Of a DNA stretch of 64,000 bases, positions 35,517-44,429 are shown one piece after another. Where the stretch lies: NCBI GenBank assembly GCA_934747805.1, contig CAKVHC010000004.1:9828-73827 (forward strand), in the 5' to 3' direction. The notes beneath the pieces are model-generated. The model did not search any database. It was not told the origin of the DNA and saw only the letters and a list, made by a program, of their open reading frames with translations. Numbering within the stretch: the first letter of the stretch is position 1; each line of letters starts with the position of its first letter. The DNA is from an uncultured Clostridia bacterium. GTDB lineage: Bacteria > Bacillota > Clostridia > Christensenellales > UBA1242. The translations under genes were made by a program, and so were the position numbers.

Positions 35517-36149
35517 TTATTCACATTTGGGATTTAACTGTAAAGCCTCAATAAGTTGATAAACAGTTGTTGTTGATTTCCAATCCCATATTGGATAATT
35601 TTTATTGCCACTAAACTCTTTCTGATGATTTGCTTCAAAACTCTGATAGATTTTTTTTGCAACTTCTGAAGCCTGCAATGCTTTTGGAATAAATTGATTT
35701 TTTAATAAATCCAAATCATTTTTTTGATATTTGGGCAGTCTTTTTTCTTCTAAATAATTATTAATTTCTTTAATATATGTTTTTCTAGTTAAGCTTGGTC
35801 TTATATTTTTAGTTAAATGACACAATAGCCAAACCTCAAATGCTTCATTTGAGTAAGCAATATTTATATTGTGTTTTTTTGCTTCTGCAAGGGCATATAA
35901 TAAATGCCCTTCTTTGTGAGAATCATCAATGTCAAAAACACACCAAATTTGATTATATAGACTTGAGTCTAAATTTTTAGCATACTCAACAAGCTCGTCA
36001 GGCTGCTCATTTTTATATTCTACTTTAATTTTAAACATACTACTAAAACTATTTGTAAGGTTGTCAAAATAAAGTTTTTCTGTTCTTTTACCATTGGTTA
36101 CTATAAGAATTGTATCTCTAATTTTTCTTTGCTTCTGTGTTCTTTTCAT
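35517..36149 (-). CDS. RloB/AbiLii-like TOPRIM defence protein
   Basis: 210 residues of the RloB family: ILIVTNGKRTEKLYF at 14-28, the acidic pair CVFDIDDSHKEG near 70-80, and NEAFEVWLLCH near 105. Together with the AAA ATPase upstream (2 bases apart) it forms an AbiL/RloAB-type abortive-infection pair. Oddity: the first TOPRIM motif usually reads EG (catalytic Glu), here NG. It could be a variant site or a loss of activity. Confidence 0.8.
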   Translation of the reverse strand: MKRTQKQRKIRDTILIVTNGKRTEKLYFDNLTNSFSSMFKIKVEYKNEQPDELVEYAKNLDSSLYNQIWCVFDIDDSHKEGHLLYALAEAKKHNINIAYSNEAFEVWLLCHLTKNIRPSLTRKTYIKEINNYLEEKRLPKYQKNDLDLLKNQFIPKALQASEVAKKIYQSFEANHQKEFSGNKNYPIWDWKSTTTVYQLIEALQLNPKCE

Positions 36150-36151
36150 TG

Positions 36152-37456
36152 TTATACCCCCTTAATCGTTGGTATAGCAGAATAGAAACCAGCTAAATAC
36201 TTTTTACTAAACAAGTCCGTTTTTCTTACATCGTTAAAATCAACAAGAGAATAAAGTTCAGTTGCACCATACTTATTCTTTGAAGCAAAATATATCTGAT
36301 CTCGTCTTAAATCATCATCCATTAATAGAACATTATGAGCAGTTGATATGAATTGAGCATTATTAATATTTTTGTTAATAGAATTAAAAGACTTAAGAAT
36401 ATAATCTACAATCAAGAAATTTAATTTGCTATCAACCTCATCAATTATTAAAATTCCACCTTTGTCTAAAACTTTTAATATTAATCCCAATATAGATAAC
36501 AATCTATATGTTCCGTCAGAATGGAATCCAAAATCCTTTTCTAAATAAACATCTTTTTTTCCAACAATTTCATGTTCTTTATTAAAAACATTAAACTCTG
36601 TTTTTAAATCCAATCCGACAACATCTTTATCAATAGGTAAAAATTGTGGTGGATGTTTTCCTTTGACCCTTATAAATGGATCTGTTTTATCTCCAACTTT
36701 TTCTTGTACTACAGTAAAGTTTTCAACTCCTATGTCTGCTTGCTTTATAAATTCAAGAGCTAGTTTTGCATACTTTCCATTTTCTTCTTGATAAATATTA
36801 TACTTATTCATCGTATATTCATCAATTATAAATAAATTTGGCTCATTAAACCAATTTAATACATTTCTTAAATCACAAACAATATCTTCATCTAATGCTA
36901 AAAATGGCGTATATGCAAAGGATAGAAATAAACTCTGCGTATTAATACTTCCTATTGTTCCTTTTTTCTTTTGACTGGCACTGTTTAAGTCAACTCCAAC
37001 AAAATTTCTTTGGAATATGTCAACCAATCTTCCATTTGTTCGTTTTTTCAAAAATTCTTTAGTGAACTGACGATTTGTTATTTCAAAACCATAATCATAA
37101 AATATATCATTTGAAACTATTTCAATTTCAAAGAGTGTTGATTCTTTGTCTGCCTCTTCAAAGAATGCAAATGGGGTGTTGCTTTGAACCACTGGATTTA
37201 ATGGATTTGAAGACGTTAAAACAAGTGCTTTCATAAAATTTAGAGCTTTTACTAAGTTGGTCTTACCACTGGCATTTGCGCCAAAAATAATTGCTGTTTT
37301 TAACAATTCGTTTTCATTTTTAGGAAATAATTTCTCATTACATAAAAATGTGTTTAATTCAGCAAACTCTTTATTAGGTGTTGCTTGCATTGAAAAAATC
37401 GTTTCATTATAAAAAGATCTGAAATTTTTTACTTTAAAATTTACTAAATTATTCAT
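36152..37456 (-). CDS. RloA/AbiLi-like AAA ATPase
   Basis: 434 residues of the AAA_21/AAA_15 (SMC-like) type: VNFKVKNFRSFYNETIFSM at the start, Walker A GANASGKTN near 58, a degenerate signature FHSDGTYRLLSILGL, Walker B GGILIIDEVDSKLN near 335 and a switch histidine in STAHNVLLM. Partner of the RloB-like protein; such pairs stop phage infection, often by a toxic nuclease released on sensing infection. It has its own promoter. Cargo of the tRNA-Thr element 2. Confidence 0.85.
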   Translation of the reverse strand: MNNLVNFKVKNFRSFYNETIFSMQATPNKEFAELNTFLCNEKLFPKNENELLKTAIIFGANASGKTNLVKALNFMKALVLTSSNPLNPVVQSNTPFAFFEEADKESTLFEIEIVSNDIFYDYGFEITNRQFTKEFLKKRTNGRLVDIFQRNFVGVDLNSASQKKKGTIGSINTQSLFLSFAYTPFLALDEDIVCDLRNVLNWFNEPNLFIIDEYTMNKYNIYQEENGKYAKLALEFIKQADIGVENFTVVQEKVGDKTDPFIRVKGKHPPQFLPIDKDVVGLDLKTEFNVFNKEHEIVGKKDVYLEKDFGFHSDGTYRLLSILGLILKVLDKGGILIIDEVDSKLNFLIVDYILKSFNSINKNINNAQFISTAHNVLLMDDDLRRDQIYFASKNKYGATELYSLVDFNDVRKTDLFSKKYLAGFYSAIPTIKGV

Positions 37457-37481
37457 AATAATACTCCAATAATCTAATATA

Positions 37482-37509
37482 ATTATATCAAAAAATGATT
37501 ATATGTCAA
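37482..37509 (-). promoter_or_regulatory. promoter of the RloAB-like pair
   Basis: Minus strand TTGACA (37509-37504), 16-base spacer, TATAAT (37487-37482), about 25 bases before the ATPase start. Confidence 0.8.
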
Positions 37510-37655
37510 TATATTATATGCCATTTTTGCAAAAAAGATACAAAAACAACACATTAAAGTATCAAAAGTCATAATCTAAGATATAAATATAGCGTTCACT
37601 AATAAACTAGTGTTAAACCAGTCTTTATTTGACTGGTTTTGCTAAAATTTTTAAA

Positions 37656-37702
37656 TTGGCGAGTTAAGGCGAGTATCGTTGCTCTCATTTGCTCCATAGA
37701 TT
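37656..37702. repeat. 47-bp arm-type repeat, copy 2 (element 2)
   Basis: Partner of 35339-35385. It abuts the 3' end of the broken integrase, the same place arm sites occupy in element 1. A hairpin CCAGTC/GACTGG at about 37619-37636 upstream probably terminates the integrase transcript. Confidence 0.75.
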
Positions 37703-37901
37703 ATTTAAATGCATCTTGTATGATTTTTAGCATTTCATCATTGTAAATATTAACATTATTATAGATTTCAAGTGTGGTTTTAACGGACTTATGTCCAAGC
37801 AGTAATTGTATAATTTTAGGATTTACTTTCTTTTCAAAAAGTAAAGTTGCAAATGTATGTCTAAAACATATGAAAATGAATATTATAATTTTCATAACCA
37901 T
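37701..37901 (-). pseudogene. tyrosine integrase, C-terminal part (frameshifted)
   Basis: The useful part begins at RHTFATLLFEKKVNPKIIQ and contains GHKSVKTTLEIYNNVN with the catalytic Tyr. It continues the 335-residue N-terminal part in another frame. The break is inside the HxxR catalytic motif: one extra base in a four-base tract (37863-37866). Removing it gives HFHMFRHTFAT and an intact enzyme of about 388 residues. Confidence 0.85.
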
Positions 37902-38868
37902 ATTTCTTATTAAATCTATCTAATAATCTTTTAGTGCCAGAATAACTACGCAATAGACTATCATTTCCAAATAACAAAGATTTTTGTGAGTACTTATGTT
38001 TATATCCTTGTATTACTTTCCATTCAATCAAGGCTTTATACAATTCATCAATAATAGGAACTATCCTTAAACTACATTGTGTTTTTGTCGTTCCTATTTT
38101 CTTTTTACATAAAATGGTATTGCCATTTTTATCAAAAGTATAATCATTAACAAGAGATGAATTTACATAAATTGCCTTTTTGTCTAAGTCTATATCATCC
38201 CATTTTAGCGATAATATCTCACCAATTCTTAATCCAGCATACAATCCAAGCACACATATTGTTTTCAATGGTAGATGATTGTTTAAATTTGCTATAAAAC
38301 GTTGTCTTATTTCTATTGGTAAAGCCTTATATTTATTTTCACACTTTTCATAAGGATATTTGATATTATTTAAAATTATTGGATATGTATCAATGTAATT
38401 ATTTAGCACTAAAAATCTTGAAAATTGGTTTACTAAAAATTTTGTTTTCATAAACGAATTTTTAGATAACTGTTTATTTAATAAGTAGTTAAAATAAATT
38501 AGAATTGTATTGTTGTTTACCACATTTATGTATTTATTTTCAAAATAAGGTTTTATGTATAATCTATAAACCATTAAATTGCTATAAAATGTGGATGAAC
38601 TTACACATAATTTCTTGATATTCATGAGCCAATACAAAAACACTTCATTGAATAAAATTGTTTCTTTATCTTTTGCAGATAAAGTGTTGTCATCTCCATA
38701 TTTTTCATAAAACTTTCTTATAGCTTCTATCTTAGTATTTGCTCGTGTCTTTACTCTCTTTTTTACACCGTTAATGCTCATACTTTTTGCAAAGAACCAA
38801 TAATTGTTTGAAAAATAAAGCGACCCATTTCCATTAGGTCGCCTCATATTTCTTATTTCTTTTTCCAT
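37861..38868 (-). pseudogene. tyrosine integrase of element 2, N-terminal part (frameshifted)
   Basis: 335 residues related to the integrase of element 1: RRPNGNGSLYFSNNYWFF at the start, core-binding domain, and GLYAGLRIGEILSLKW with the first catalytic Arg. It ends prematurely at HFHMF just before the second catalytic Arg. Without the C-terminal part no recombinase activity is possible, so if the frameshift is real the defence genes around it are fixed in place. Confidence 0.85.
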
Positions 38869-38969
38869 TTATTTATACCTCCATATATGGAGAGTATAAT
38901 ATTTTTTATTAAGCTATTTAATTTTTTATATAACTATGATATAATAATTGAAGTTTTAGGAGATACATT

Positions 38970-40586
38970 ATGAGAATCAAAAAAATTGAATTAAACGATT
39001 ATAAAAGGTTTCATAAACTAACTATTGATTTAGGAGATAATCCAAAAAGAATTGTTGCCTTAGTCGGACCAAACGGGTGTGGTAAAAGCAGTATTTTTGA
39101 TGCAATGCTATACAAGGAAAGTTCTAGAAGCCATATTGGTAAATTCCAAAATGATATAACAAATGATTACCATTCTCTAAACAATGATCCATTATACAAT
39201 TCTGACAAAATCGAGATAGAGTTTGACAAAGGTGTATTTAATCGTGTATATGAAGAAAAATATAAAACTAAAACTCATAAAACAATTTTATCGTTTAGAG
39301 GCCCTTTTAGATATAACTCGAATGTAAAAGTTACGGAACTAAAAGCAATATCGAAAATTTCTGAAAACAATTATGGAGCTGGATACACTTATGATATTGA
39401 TAATAAAGTGTCAGAGAATTATAAAAGATTAAATATCTTATATAACAAAATTATGAATGACAATGATTTAAAACCATCCCAAACTAAAGAGCTTATAATA
39501 GATAAATTAAATCATTATATCGAAATGTGTTTAAATATTAAAATATGCGATATTGGAGATATTCAAGCTGGAAGAGGCACTTTGTTTTTTGAAAAACCAG
39601 ATCAAAAAATGCCTTTTGAGTTCAATGTCCTATCATCTGGTGAAAAAGAAGTTGTAGATATATTATTAGATTTATATTTAAGAGAAACAGATTATAACGA
39701 TACAATTTATTTAATCGACGAACCAGAATTACATATTAATACTTCAATTCAAAGAAAACTTCTCGTTGCAATCAATGAATTAATTCCCGAGAATTGCCAA
39801 ATTTGGATAGCAACACATAGTATCGGCTTTTTAAGAGCTCTTCAAACTGATTTTAAGAATCAAACTCAAATAATAGAATTTGATGCTAATAACAAATGGG
39901 CAAAAGAAGAGTATGTCTTAACCGAATTAAATCCAACAAGAAATGATTGGTTGCGACTTTTCTCAACTGCTTTAGATGATTTAGCTCAATTGATTGCTCC
40001 TGACACAATTATATATTGTGAAGGAAAAGATGAGCCATCAAAAACAGGAGAAGAACGAGGTTTGGATGCTTTGATTTATAATAAGGTATTTTCACAAGAG
40101 TTTTCTAATTGTTTATTTGTATCAAGTGGAGGAAATACTGAACTAGATCAAAGAAGTGCTATTGCTTTCAGAGTTTTATCAAAAGCCTTTAAGAATATAC
40201 AACTATTAATACTGAAAGATAGAGATTTTGCATCTGGTAAAATAACTACCCAAGAAGATAGAAATTTAGAACTTACCAAAAATAAAAATTATAGAATATT
40301 AAAGAGATTTGAAATAGAAAATTATCTTTATGATAAAGAAATTCTAAAAAAGTATTCGGAATCAAAAGAATACAATTTTAATGAAACAGAATATGATTTA
40401 TTTGTAACTGATATAATTAACCAAAATCTAAAAGATAGTACAGGCAAAATAAAAGAAATTTGCGGTGAGAGAAGATCAATTTCAAAAGAGGATTTTAAAA
40501 AAGAATTAGGAAATTTTATTAGTCCAGATACCAATGTGTATAAAGAACTTAGAGCAGAAATATTTGTCACAAATGAAACTATTTAA
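38970..40586 (+). CDS. fused AAA ATPase-TOPRIM (DUF4435/OLD-like) defence protein
   Basis: 538 residues. ATPase half: Walker A VGPNGCGKSS near 32-41, signature LSSGEKEVVDIL near 224, Walker B TIYLIDEPELHI near 247 and IATHS. TOPRIM-like half from about 345: IIYCEGKDEPS (catalytic Glu) and LLILKDRDFASG (DxD) near 415. The same two activities are separate in PARIS (AriA-AriB) and joined in OLD nucleases; a single-chain PARIS form is a good alternative. It is transcribed opposite to the other element genes, from its own promoter region with TTAGGAGATAC before the ATG. Confidence 0.75.
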   Translation: MRIKKIELNDYKRFHKLTIDLGDNPKRIVALVGPNGCGKSSIFDAMLYKESSRSHIGKFQNDITNDYHSLNNDPLYNSDKIEIEFDKGVFNRVYEEKYKTKTHKTILSFRGPFRYNSNVKVTELKAISKISENNYGAGYTYDIDNKVSENYKRLNILYNKIMNDNDLKPSQTKELIIDKLNHYIEMCLNIKICDIGDIQAGRGTLFFEKPDQKMPFEFNVLSSGEKEVVDILLDLYLRETDYNDTIYLIDEPELHINTSIQRKLLVAINELIPENCQIWIATHSIGFLRALQTDFKNQTQIIEFDANNKWAKEEYVLTELNPTRNDWLRLFSTALDDLAQLIAPDTIIYCEGKDEPSKTGEERGLDALIYNKVFSQEFSNCLFVSSGGNTELDQRSAIAFRVLSKAFKNIQLLILKDRDFASGKITTQEDRNLELTKNKNYRILKRFEIENYLYDKEILKKYSESKEYNFNETEYDLFVTDIINQNLKDSTGKIKEICGERRSISKEDFKKELGNFISPDTNVYKELRAEIFVTNETI

Positions 40587-40637
40587 AGTGATTTAATGGT
40601 CTAAGGTATAATAGTACTGTTTAAAGGGTCCTAAGTT

Positions 40638-40682
40638 TTGGTAAGGTGGGGGTCACGGGTCCGATTCCCGTCACCAGCTCCA
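40638..40682 (+). repeat. 3' half of tRNA-Thr (displaced, right end of element 2)
   Basis: Starts at TTGGTAAGG in the anticodon loop and continues through a normal T-arm to ACCAGC-T-CCA. The sequence before it shows no tRNA 5' half, so it is not a functional gene. T-arm like the 24.3-kb tRNA; acceptor fits the 35.1-kb tRNA. It marks an integration boundary. Confidence 0.85.
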
Positions 40683-40687
40683 TTATC

Positions 40688-40736
40688 AAAAACCCTTGAA
40701 ACCCTAGTAAAATAGGCACTTTCAAGGGTTTTTCTT
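40688..40736 (+). terminator. terminator after the tRNA-Thr remnant
   Basis: Stem AAAAACCCTTGAAA/TTTCAAGGGTTTTT followed by T-rich sequence; the tRNA's original terminator. Beyond it, to 40.9 kb, lie only a hairpin and ACTAGTGTA repeats, which look like arm sites of a third element. Confidence 0.75.
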
Positions 40737-40915
40737 TTTGCAAAAAATTTTGCTTAATTTTAGACTAAAAATACAAAACGCGAGCGTAAACTGCTCCAAA
40801 GCGAAAGTAAAATTGCATAAAAGAAGACCGAGAGTTCAATTTTTAAGCTCTCGGTCTAATTCTTTCTAAATCTCCCTAAAACTAGTGTAATAGGTGTAAA
40901 CTAGTGTAGTAAATT

Positions 40916-41206
40916 TTACATTTCAAAATCTTTTTCTCTTTTGCGTTTTCTTTCTTTTCGTTCTTTTAGCATTTCTTCTAACATTAAATCAAAATCTTCA
41001 TCAGACAAATTTTCCAGATTAGATTTCTTTTCTTCTTGTTCTTCTTTATTTTGGTTGTTTTGCTTTCTTAAAATCTCATTTTCATTTAATCTGTCGTTTA
41101 AACGATTTGTGCTTTCTTTCACATAATCACTATTGACATTGTTATAGACAGTGATTGTTGTTTTCACGTCACGATGACCTAAAAGTTGTTGAATAACTTT
41201 TGGCTT
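40916..41206 (-). pseudogene. integrase 3' remnant of element 3
   Basis: In frame it reads KPKVIQQLLGHRDVKTTITV, then YNNVNSDYVKE and a charged tail ending KREKDFEM, nearly the same as the end of the element 1 integrase. Homology stops abruptly at about 41206, where unrelated sequence begins. The Arg residues and most of the catalytic domain are gone. Confidence 0.85.
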
Positions 41207-41413
41207 TTATTTCCTTTGATTTGAGAAAAATTAAATTCGTACCTGTGATAAGTAATAATAGGGTCTATGTTTTAACAAAAAATATTAAAAATCAAAGTAA
41301 AAATTGTTTTATTTTTAATTATTTAACAATTTGTATTTATGAATATAAATTTTATTGTGATTTTTTATTTAATATGATATAATTTATTCATAATATTACA
41401 TAAGGGAGTAATT

Positions 41414-41833
41414 ATGAAATTTTTTAGAGGTTTAAAGGCAACGTTTGAAGCTATCGGAAAACTTTGGAGAATAGAAAGAAAAAGAGATACCGAAATCAAT
41501 CGCAATCCAACAGAAGAAGAATTAAAAGATAACAAAAAAGGGAAATTATCTATTGTTGTAACTATTGTCAGCACCATTGTTTATTTGATTGCATTCATAT
41601 TGGTTGCTAGTTCATGGCAGGTAAATATTGGCTTGGGTATTTTTGTTTTAGTTTTGGTTTTGATTTTTACACCTTCAATTCAAATAAAAGCAATCAATTT
41701 AGCCAAACAACAAAGAAAAATCAATGGGAAAGGCACTACAGCATTGATTCTTGCAAATGTTTTACCAACCATTGCATTGGTTGGTGGTGTGCTATTCTTT
41801 GCATTTGGTGGAATGTATATTTTCTTTAAATAA
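41414..41833 (+). CDS. hypothetical membrane protein, 139 aa
   Basis: A cytosolic charged N-terminus (about 45 residues) followed by three hydrophobic helices (about 47-67, 70-88, 112-137). It starts after AAGGGAGTAATT with a likely TATAAT-type promoter upstream and ends before a strong terminator. No family recognised. First gene beyond the integrative element array. Confidence 0.6.
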   Translation: MKFFRGLKATFEAIGKLWRIERKRDTEINRNPTEEELKDNKKGKLSIVVTIVSTIVYLIAFILVASSWQVNIGLGIFVLVLVLIFTPSIQIKAINLAKQQRKINGKGTTALILANVLPTIALVGGVLFFAFGGMYIFFK

Positions 41834-41850
41834 GAAAACAAAACACAAAA

Positions 41851-41880
41851 AAATACAACCTTGCTCGGTTGTATTTTTTT
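41851..41880 (+). terminator. rho-independent terminator
   Basis: Stem AAATACAACC/GGTTGTATTT with loop TTGCTC and a T-tract. Confidence 0.9.
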
Positions 41881-41905
41881 GCCATCATAAAGAGTTGCTG
41901 TATTG

Positions 41906-43996
41906 CTAGTTATTCTTATATATTCGAACAAGTAAATATTGTTCAAAATTATTCCAGTTTTTATCACCAGAAGCAGAAATTTTTATATATAAATTATAAT
42001 GATTATCTGTGCTTTCAACTTTTGTTAAGTCAGTTGTTAAAACAAACTTTTGATACCTTGAATCTTTATCTTCAATTGGTTCAAAACGACCAGTAATATT
42101 GCTCGTAATTTCGTAAGGTTCACCAGTGTCACTATAGGCAGTATAAGTTCCAACATCCTTTGCATTCCAAACAAAAGTGACGTCTTTATAACTATCATAT
42201 TGTCCAAATTTTAATTCAACAGTTTTATTATCTGTATTGAATTTAATTATTTGATCGCCAGTGTTTGCAAGATAACAATATTGTTTACTTATGTCTCCTT
42301 CTGAAATCGACCAACTATATTCTATATATCCTTCATTTTCGTCCGTTTTATCGTGTTTTGTAATTGCTATATTACTATTATCATGAGTTAAATTTTCATT
42401 ATTATAATATAAATTTGGATTAATATAACATTTTATAGAATAACTACCAACAGCTGAAGAATAAAAAGAATAGTAGTCTTCAATATTATCTTGTTTAAGT
42501 TTAGCATTAGTATTAGTATAAATACAATAAGCTTTATTCGCTTTAAATGCTGTTTTCAAGTGTTGTGCAAGTTCTGTTTGCGTTGCGTCATTAGGAATCA
42601 ATGCACAATGCGGTGCATATAGTTCGAATTCCATTTCTTTAGGATTACCACTAATATCGGTTGAATACTTAAAGTCGGTTAAATCGCTTATAACAGTTAA
42701 TGTAGGTGCTGAATATGCAGTTCTGTGAAGGATAATTGTAATTTCAAATTCATTAGATTCAGCATAAACTTTTTCATACCAATTATCATCTCCTTTAGGC
42801 ACAAACTTAACCTTGGTTGTTATTGTGTTTGTTTCACCTTTAGAGCTATCAAAGTTATGTGTTTTAGGATTGACTTCTGCAAGGGTGCCATAAATAGCAA
42901 TTCTATCGTCAATTTCATCACTAGACCTAGTAAAATCCCAATCGGAATTTTCAAAAGCATGCCATATAAATGTTTCTCTTGTTAATTTGTTATCATTTAC
43001 TAAATTATTATTTTCGTCATTAAGGTCAGAATTGAAAAGTAATGATAGTTTACCATTTATTTTTGAATTACCGAAACGTGAATAACCATTACCCTCTGAT
43101 ATGCCCTGCAACATTTCATCAAGAGTGACACCTTTACAAAATTCTTGGATAAAGGTGAAATCAATCTTAAAGTTCTCTGCAGTTGCAACAATTGGTGATT
43201 TTTCTACAACAAGAGTTTGATAAGCGGAATATGATTTAAGGTAATTTTCTTGTTCTGTTATTTCAGCAAAAATCAAATATTTGCCCGGTTTAATATCTTC
43301 TAGATTTGATAATTCACCGACATGATAATTTTCAGAATTAACAATTTCGTTTGGTTTTGGCAAAGCTTTGATTTTTTCTTCTGTTAGTGAAGAAATGTCA
43401 TAATATGAATCATCATTTTTATTTAAAATACAAATTTTCTCGATCATACTATCATCTAATGGAGTATTGCCATTAAAAACGCTATAGTCAATACCTTCAA
43501 ACTTTGTTCCATAGTAAATTTGATTTTCACCAATATTTTCCACTTTACTTGTAACATTTAAAGTGTAGTTGCTATTATCGTTTGCTTTTGAAACATAGAT
43601 ATTAACTTCACAAGAAATGTCTTTATAATTTAAAGTTAACCTCCAAGAGCCAGCTGTAAGATTTGAATCCTCACACATTTGAGTGTATTCTTCAAAAGTT
43701 TTAGTAACTCTACTTTCCTCCAAACCATCAGCCGTAAAACTTACGGTTATTTGAACATTAGTCAATTCAACATTTTCATTAGAACCATCTGAATAATATG
43801 CTTTTATTTTTATATTGTTAAGTCCAGTAGTATTACCAAAATCTCTGGTTTCGTAAATTGATGCTGAATATTCACCATCAGCCAAAGATACTTGAATGTA
43901 ATTTAACTTTTTATCATTTCCGCAGGCACTTAACAAAAATATGCAAGGAATAATTAAGCAAAAAGCAAAAATAAAACTCAATAATTTCTTTTTCAA
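41906..43996 (-). CDS. large lipoprotein with Ig-like repeats
   Basis: 696 residues with a lipoprotein signal: KKKLLSFIFAFCLIIPCIF then lipobox LLSACGN (Cys at about 26). The mature part is beta-rich with bacterial Ig-like features (YYSDGSNENVELTNVQITVSF-type strands, VSKANDNSNYTLNVTSK). It resembles the giant lipoprotein at the left edge in style, not in clear sequence. Probably lipid-anchored outside the membrane; role unknown. Confidence 0.75.
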   Translation of the reverse strand: MKKKLLSFIFAFCLIIPCIFLLSACGNDKKLNYIQVSLADGEYSASIYETRDFGNTTGLNNIKIKAYYSDGSNENVELTNVQITVSFTADGLEESRVTKTFEEYTQMCEDSNLTAGSWRLTLNYKDISCEVNIYVSKANDNSNYTLNVTSKVENIGENQIYYGTKFEGIDYSVFNGNTPLDDSMIEKICILNKNDDSYYDISSLTEEKIKALPKPNEIVNSENYHVGELSNLEDIKPGKYLIFAEITEQENYLKSYSAYQTLVVEKSPIVATAENFKIDFTFIQEFCKGVTLDEMLQGISEGNGYSRFGNSKINGKLSLLFNSDLNDENNNLVNDNKLTRETFIWHAFENSDWDFTRSSDEIDDRIAIYGTLAEVNPKTHNFDSSKGETNTITTKVKFVPKGDDNWYEKVYAESNEFEITIILHRTAYSAPTLTVISDLTDFKYSTDISGNPKEMEFELYAPHCALIPNDATQTELAQHLKTAFKANKAYCIYTNTNAKLKQDNIEDYYSFYSSAVGSYSIKCYINPNLYYNNENLTHDNSNIAITKHDKTDENEGYIEYSWSISEGDISKQYCYLANTGDQIIKFNTDNKTVELKFGQYDSYKDVTFVWNAKDVGTYTAYSDTGEPYEITSNITGRFEPIEDKDSRYQKFVLTTDLTKVESTDNHYNLYIKISASGDKNWNNFEQYLLVRIYKNN

Positions 43997-44169
43997 TTTA
44001 TTTTCCCCCTTAAAATTGAATTTCTATTTTTATTATAGCATATATTATAAGAAATCTTATACAAAATTTTAATCTTTTCAAAAATATTTTTGTTTAATAT
44101 TATATTCATAAATACATACAATTTCTCACAAATAAAAAATGGCATTAGGTTTTGTTCCTAGTGCTATTT

Positions 44170-44428
44170 TGTTTTATTTTTTAATTTTCCAATAAATCTT
44201 CAATATTACAACCCAAGACTCTTGCTAGTTTGTAAAGGGTTTCAACTTGTGCTTTGTAATATGACTAAATATATTTGCCGTAAAACAAAACTAGTTCATT
44301 GTCTTCAACAAAAATTTTAACTTGTTCTGGGATTTGTTCTGGAAATATTAATATAAATGGGAAATAATATCCTTTGGTTGAATCAGCTTCGTGTATATCA
44401 TATTTAAGAATGTTTTTCCCTAATAAAT
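44170..44428 (-). pseudogene. decayed remnants, including an XRE-type HTH end
   Basis: Minus-strand fragments: one reads YYFPFILIFPEQIPEQVKIF and ends in a stop, the next reads TLYKLARVLGCNIEDLLEN, the typical last helix of XRE/Cro regulators. No start codon or complete HTH remains. Confidence 0.5.
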
Positions 44429-44429
44429 T

